A DNA stretch of 64,000 nt from M3007 sp041160955. GTDB lineage: Bacteria > Bacteroidota > Bacteroidia > Chitinophagales > Saprospiraceae. The translations under genes and the position numbers were made by a program. This document shows positions 60,109 through 64,000 of this stretch, piece by piece. Under the pieces are notes generated by a model that saw only the letters and a program-made list of their open reading frames with translations, had not been told where the DNA came from and ran no database searches. Position 1 is the stretch's first letter, and the number at the start of each line of letters is the position of its first letter. The stretch lies in NCBI GenBank assembly GCA_041160955.1, contig JBEAVK010000110.1, positions 11,153 through 75,152 of the forward strand, read 5' to 3'.

Positions 60109-63100
60109 TCACTCTTTAATCACCACCAGTGTCTTGGTCACCATACCATCGGCTGTTCTTAGCATAATTCGATACAAACCCGGCGCAAATTCCGCCACTT
60201 GTAGTGTGCTAGTACGTTGGTCACCTGCAATCACTTGCTGCTGTACCAACCTACCAATTTGGTCAAATACCAGCAACGTGCCGCCATTGGCATCCACGCC
60301 TTCCATACTCACAGTGACTGCATACATGGCAGGATTGGGTGCAATGCTTAAGCCTAGATTCGTCTTTTGCGTCAAAGTAATCTGATCTTCCAAATCTTGG
60401 TTCCGATCCTCCAATCCTGTATTGCTCATGCCGCTGCCACAATTCACAGTGACGGAGAACGAACATTCCGAACTTTGGCCATTCGGTGCAACTGCACGGA
60501 AGGTACTGGTCGTTACACCCGCTGGGAACGACGAACCATTGGCCAAACCAGTCACTAAGAACGGTGTCAAAGTACCCGCGCAATTATCCGATGCGGTGGC
60601 ACTACCATAGAATACCGTTGCCATACAAGGTGTGCCCGTGCCATTTACTATTACGGGTGCGGGGCAAGTGATTACTGGCGGTTGGTTGTCCGTTACCGTT
60701 ACGACCATTGTACAGCGACGCGTATTGCCCGATGCGTCGGTGGCTTGGAATACCACATTGCTGTTGCCAACGGGGAAAGTAGATCCACTCACCAATCCAC
60801 TGATTCGGACTGCTGTACCTGTTGTGGGTGCGCAGTTATCCGTAAATGTAGGATTGGTATAAGTTGCCATGGCACTACAAGTGTTCGTTGCAGTGAACAA
60901 ATTCATTGCCGCTGGGCACGTTATGGCAGGTGCTTCGGTGTCGTTGACGGTTACTCGGAAAGTACAAGTTTGAGTATTTCCTGCGCCATCGGTAGCCCTC
61001 CAAATTACGTTAGTGATCCCTCTTTGGAAGGTCGCTGTGCTACCAGAAGCGTTAGTGCCGCCACTGATCCATATTGGTTGTCCGGCAGGTAAGCCACAAT
61101 TATCGGTACCTGTTGGCGTAGGATACGTGACCACTGCGCTGCACTGGCCGGGGTCTGTGCTACGGGTTTGATTGGCCGGGCAGGTGATACTGGGTTTTTG
61201 CGTATCATTGACCGTGATGGTGAAAGAGCAAGTCGCCGTCAGGCCCGCCCCATCGGTGGCTTGCCAAGTGATAGCGGTGGTGCCTTTGGGGAAAGTGGAA
61301 TTGCTCAGGCCGCCCATGAGGTGAGAAAGACCTGCGGGGCCGTCTAAGGGGCAGTTGTCCGAATAGGTCGGGTTGGTATAGGCCACTACCGCCCCGCAGA
61401 CATTCGCGTCGGTGCTGCGGATGATATTGGGTGGACAGGTGATGCCCGGCGCGGTATTGTCCACTCTCGTCACCGTGAAGCTACAGGAGTTGGCCAGCCC
61501 GTTGAGGTCGGTTACCGTCAAAGTTACCGTCAGGTTGCCCGCACCGGAGACCGTGGTGCCCGCCGTTGGGGACTGCGTTATGCCTTGTACGCCGCAGTTG
61601 TCGCCCGTCGTGGCCAGACTGGTGTAGTTGGGCAGGGTCGCCGTGCAGTTGGCCACCAGCGCCAGCGTTTGCGTTGCCGGACAGGTGATGCCTGGCGCGG
61701 TATTGTCCACTTTCGTCACCGTGAAGGCACAGGAGTTGGTCAGTCCGTTCACGTCCGTTACCGTCAAAGTGACCGTCGTGGCGCCCGCACCGGAGACCGT
61801 GGTGCCCGCCGTTGGGGACTGCGTTACGCCTTGTACGCCGCAGTTGTCGCCCGTTGTGGCCAAGCTGGTGTAGTTGGGCAGGGTTGCCGTGCAGTTGGCA
61901 CCCAGTGCCAGCGTTTGCGTGGTCGGACAGGTAATGCCTGGCGCGGTATTGTCCACTTTCGTCACCGAGAAACCGCAGGAGTTGGCCAGCCCGTTGAGGT
62001 CGGTTACCGTCAAAGTTACCGTCAGGTTGCCCACAACGGAGACCATGGTGCCTGCCGTTGGGGACTGCGTCACGCCTTGTATGCCGCAGTTGTCGCCCGT
62101 CGTGGCCAGACTGGTGTAGTTGGGCAGGGTTGCCGTGCAGTTAGCGCCCAGCGCCAGCGTTTGGGTGGCCGGGCAAGTGATGCTTGGAGGCGTGTTATCG
62201 GGTGTAAAAGTCGCCATGACGGAAGAAGTGGCGGTGCAGCCATTGGCGGCAGTATTCGTAACCATATAGGTGCCTGCCGTACTTGCCGTGATGGAAGAGC
62301 CGTTCCCGGCAGGATTGCCATTGAGTGCCCAAGTGTAATTGCCAGGTTCGGATACGTTCAGCGTCGTGCTTGGGTTGTTGCAGTCCAAGGCCAGTCCGTT
62401 GCTGCTCTCGATGACGGGTGCTGACGGCGTGACGCAGGTACCCGGTACGGTCGTGCCCACCGTGGTGCTGCCGCTGCGGCAACCATTGGCAGCCAGAACA
62501 CTCGCCAATATGGTCTGCGCCGAACCAGTCTGGTTGTAGGTGGGCAGGGTGCTGCTCCAGTTCGTTCCGCTGTTAGTGGAGTATTCCAGCGTGCCGCCCG
62601 TGCCACTCACGGTGCCGATGGCGATGCTGCCGCCGGAGACCGTGCAGTTGCTACAGGTGCTGTTGGTGATGGCCAAGGCTCCCGTCGGAGCGGCTGGTGT
62701 GGTACAGGTGCCGGGGTTGGTCACGCCTACTTGCGTGGAATTGCTGCGGCAACCATTAGCAGCCAGAACACTGGCCAATATGGTCTGCGCCGGGCCAGTC
62801 TGGTTGTAGGTGGGCAGGGTGCTGCTCCAGTTCGTTCCGCTATTAGTGGAGTATTCCAGCGTGCCGCCCGGGCCGCTCACGGTGCCGATGGCGATGCTGC
62901 CGCCGGAGACCGTGCAGTTGCTACAGTTGCTGTTGGTGATGGCCAATGCTCCCGTTGGAGCGGCTGGTGTGGTGCAGGTGCCGGGGTTGGTCATTACACT
63001 ACTCGTAGGGCTGGAGATACTGTTATTGGTATTGCAATTGCAGCGGGTCAATACGGTTACGGCGGTAGTTTGGTTATAGGTGGGCAGCATGGTACTCCAA

Positions 63101-64000
63101 CTGCTGCCGCCATTGGTAGAATATTGCAGGGTAGAACCGGTGGGGCAGGCGGTAGCAGGCGCGGCAATTACACCGCCGCTCAATGCACAGCCGGTGCAGG
63201 TACTTTGGCTGCTTACTGCTGCGGGCGGCGCGGCTGCGGTTAAAGTGGGGCAAACGAATACCCCACTCTCATAAGCGCCCAAATCGAACGGGGCTGCACC
63301 ACGAGCAGCGCCGGTTATATCCGTTGAAGGGGTGGTAATAGCAGGGTCGCCTGCATTGATGGCGGGGCTGCCTGTTTGCAGGCGCAAGCCGTCATCGGCG
63401 GTGCGGTGTATATTATCTGCACCATCGGGGTCTGCGGCGTTGACAAAGAGGGGGTCTGCATTGCCGTTTGTGCCAGGGCAGTTGCTACAGCCCGTGTACC
63501 CGCCCTGTACGATGGAGTTGCTAACAGTGGGGGTGCTGAAGGAATTATAAATCTCTGTTCCATTACCCCATAAAATGCTGTTGCGGATCATGGGGTTGGA
63601 GGAGGATTGGTTTTCCATCCCGCCGCCGAAGTTGGTAGCCGCCGAGTTACCGGTAAAGGTGGTGTTGGTGATGCTGGGGGAGGAGGAGAAGGTGTTGGCC
63701 ATCCCGCCGCCTTGGTTAGCCGAGTTGCCGGTAAAGGTGGTGTTGGTGATGCTGGGGGAGGAGGAGGAGATGTTTAACATCCCGCCGCCGAAGGTGGTAG
63801 CCGAGTTACCGGTAAAGGTGGTGTTGGTGATGACGGGGGAGGAGGAGGTGTTGTACATCCCGCCGCCCCTAATTCGTGAAATTGTTTGTGATTCTATGGT
63901 AATGCTGGTGTTGACGTTTGCATTCCCCCCGCTTACCGTAAATCCGTCTAAAATAGTAGTAGCTGCATCGGATACGGAGAGTACTACGTGGTAGGCGTTT
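60109..64000 (-). CDS. Giant T9SS surface protein with beta-helix and HYR repeats (partial)
   Basis: This frame is open from the stop at 60109 to the right edge (about 1297 codons), so the N-terminus is missing. From the edge inward: a parallel beta-helix with SITNTTFTGNSA-type repeats preceded by VVLSVSDAATTILDGFTVSG, then a choice-of-anchor segment (SPAINAGDPAITTPSTDITG). Next are about three 90-residue repeats (NCTVSGGSIAIGTVSG; GTNWSSTLPTYNQTG), an Ig-like unit, and about seven HYR domains (ITCPATQTLALGANCTATLP; TLTVTDLNGLANSC). Three of the HYR units are near-identical. The last ~85 residues form a T9SS type A sorting domain (LSIAPNPAMYAVTVSMEG; GLYRIMLRTADGMVTKTLVV). The protein is probably secreted and surface-attached; adhesion is inferred. 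The repeats are GC-richer than the rest of the window. Confidence 0.88.
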   Translation of the reverse strand, partial: NAYHVVLSVSDAATTILDGFTVSGGNANVNTSITIESQTISRIRGGGMYNTSSSPVITNTTFTGNSATTFGGGMLNISSSSPSITNTTFTGNSANQGGGMANTFSSSPSITNTTFTGNSAATNFGGGMENQSSSNPMIRNSILWGNGTEIYNSFSTPTVSNSIVQGGYTGCSNCPGTNGNADPLFVNAADPDGADNIHRTADDGLRLQTGSPAINAGDPAITTPSTDITGAARGAAPFDLGAYESGVFVCPTLTAAAPPAAVSSQSTCTGCALSGGVIAAPATACPTGSTLQYSTNGGSSWSTMLPTYNQTTAVTVLTRCNCNTNNSISSPTSSVMTNPGTCTTPAAPTGALAITNSNCSNCTVSGGSIAIGTVSGPGGTLEYSTNSGTNWSSTLPTYNQTGPAQTILASVLAANGCRSNSTQVGVTNPGTCTTPAAPTGALAITNSTCSNCTVSGGSIAIGTVSGTGGTLEYSTNSGTNWSSTLPTYNQTGSAQTILASVLAANGCRSGSTTVGTTVPGTCVTPSAPVIESSNGLALDCNNPSTTLNVSEPGNYTWALNGNPAGNGSSITASTAGTYMVTNTAANGCTATSSVMATFTPDNTPPSITCPATQTLALGANCTATLPNYTSLATTGDNCGIQGVTQSPTAGTMVSVVGNLTVTLTVTDLNGLANSCGFSVTKVDNTAPGITCPTTQTLALGANCTATLPNYTSLATTGDNCGVQGVTQSPTAGTTVSGAGATTVTLTVTDVNGLTNSCAFTVTKVDNTAPGITCPATQTLALVANCTATLPNYTSLATTGDNCGVQGITQSPTAGTTVSGAGNLTVTLTVTDLNGLANSCSFTVTRVDNTAPGITCPPNIIRSTDANVCGAVVAYTNPTYSDNCPLDGPAGLSHLMGGLSNSTFPKGTTAITWQATDGAGLTATCSFTITVNDTQKPSITCPANQTRSTDPGQCSAVVTYPTPTGTDNCGLPAGQPIWISGGTNASGSTATFQRGITNVIWRATDGAGNTQTCTFRVTVNDTEAPAITCPAAMNLFTATNTCSAMATYTNPTFTDNCAPTTGTAVRISGLVSGSTFPVGNSNVVFQATDASGNTRRCTMVVTVTDNQPPVITCPAPVIVNGTGTPCMATVFYGSATASDNCAGTLTPFLVTGLANGSSFPAGVTTSTFRAVAPNGQSSECSFSVTVNCGSGMSNTGLEDRNQDLEDQITLTQKTNLGLSIAPNPAMYAVTVSMEGVDANGGTLLVFDQIGRLVQQQVIAGDQRTSTLQVAEFAPGLYRIMLRTADGMVTKTLVVIKE
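61460..62200 (-). repeat. Three tandem 246-bp HYR coding repeats
   Basis: Three units of exactly 246 bp (82 codons each) follow one another with high nucleotide identity. For example, the stretches beginning at 61628 and 61874 are nearly the same over their full length. Each encodes one HYR domain starting near ITCPxTQTLAL. The identity at silent positions suggests recent duplication or gene conversion. Confidence 0.85.
62430..63080 (-). repeat. Tandem 270-bp coding repeats
   Basis: Units of 270 bp (90 codons) are repeated: the stretches starting at 62540 and 62810 are almost identical. A diverged third copy extends toward 63200. They encode the SGGSIAIGTVSG/NWSSTLPTYNQTG module. Confidence 0.8.

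Noticed and set aside
61585..62424. Plus-strand open frame of 279 codons across the HYR repeats, with other long antisense frames nearby
   Set aside because: They repeat with the 246- and 270-bp units and are antisense to a clear T9SS protein. The Arg/Gly-rich products look like no protein family.
61460..63080. Regular direct repeats considered as a CRISPR array
   Set aside because: The units are 246 and 270 bp, contiguous without spacers, and encode HYR-type domains in frame.
1..64000. tRNA, rRNA, transposase, integrase or phage genes
   Set aside because: I looked through the gaps for cloverleaf-like or rRNA-like sequence and through the frames for DDE, tyrosine or serine recombinase motifs and saw none.

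Overview
The window reads as chromosomal DNA from a gliding-type Bacteroidota, most likely Saprospiria or a close relative. The evidence is TonB-linked outer-membrane receptors with carboxypeptidase-like N-termini, several type IX secretion (T9SS) C-terminal sorting domains, a PorV/PorQ-family barrel, gldA/gldF, a Rho factor with a long Gln/Pro-rich insert, HYR and cohesin/dockerin-type surface proteins, carotenoid hydroxylase crtZ, and TTG-N18-21-TAnnTTTG promoters. The class assignment is an inference. I see no rRNA, tRNA, CRISPR array, transposase or phage gene.

Layout. 1-3.1 kb: the N-terminal part of a TonB-type barrel protein, a small lipoprotein and radA, all on the minus strand. 3.2-5.6 kb: a T9SS-exported cohesin/dockerin-like protein ending at a strong hairpin. 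5.7-10.9 kb: crtZ, photolyase, and a DUF4249 lipoprotein with its TonB receptor. 11.2-24.5 kb: housekeeping genes (thioesterase, recO, lpxD, a crotonase, xthA, a glucosaminidase) mixed with orphan lipoproteins and an RsbW-like ATPase. 24.7-33.7 kb: a three-gene outer-membrane locus made of a giant TonB receptor, a 1382-residue T9SS cargo and a PorV-like barrel. 33.7-34.4 kb: greA with a terminator-like hairpin in its leader. 34.4-38.6 kb: a minus-strand pair, a MoxR AAA+ ATPase followed by a 1100-residue membrane protein with a CoxE/vWA-like core and a WD40 propeller. 38.7-46.7 kb: gatA, truA, a methyltransferase, gldA-gldF, a degenerate amidohydrolase, a DUF3109 protein and a Ca2+/Na+ exchanger. 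46.9-52.6 kb: rho, serS, a PcfJ-like gene and a small lipoprotein. 52.8-57.8 kb: histidine kinase, SpoIIM fusion, DUF4129 protein and an HGSNAT-like acyltransferase. 58.1-59.6 kb: RNase Z and pyrophosphatase. 60.1-64 kb: the C-terminal part of a huge beta-helix/HYR T9SS protein that runs off the right edge.

The gaps carry structured repeats rather than genes. There is a 150-160 bp imperfect palindrome in two copies (45.6 and 57.8 kb) whose arms differ in a base-pair-preserving way, an ~80 bp palindromic repeat in two copies (12.5 and 59.6 kb), a short GCGAATAA-type motif in several gaps, and a ~155 bp palindrome that exactly fills one convergent gap. The best candidate for an undescribed system is the MoxR/vWA-like/WD40 pair. 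The greA leader hairpin, the TonB-cargo-PorV locus and the kinase-SpoIIM-DUF4129 operon are the next most interesting. All functional calls come from reading motifs by eye; no database search was possible.
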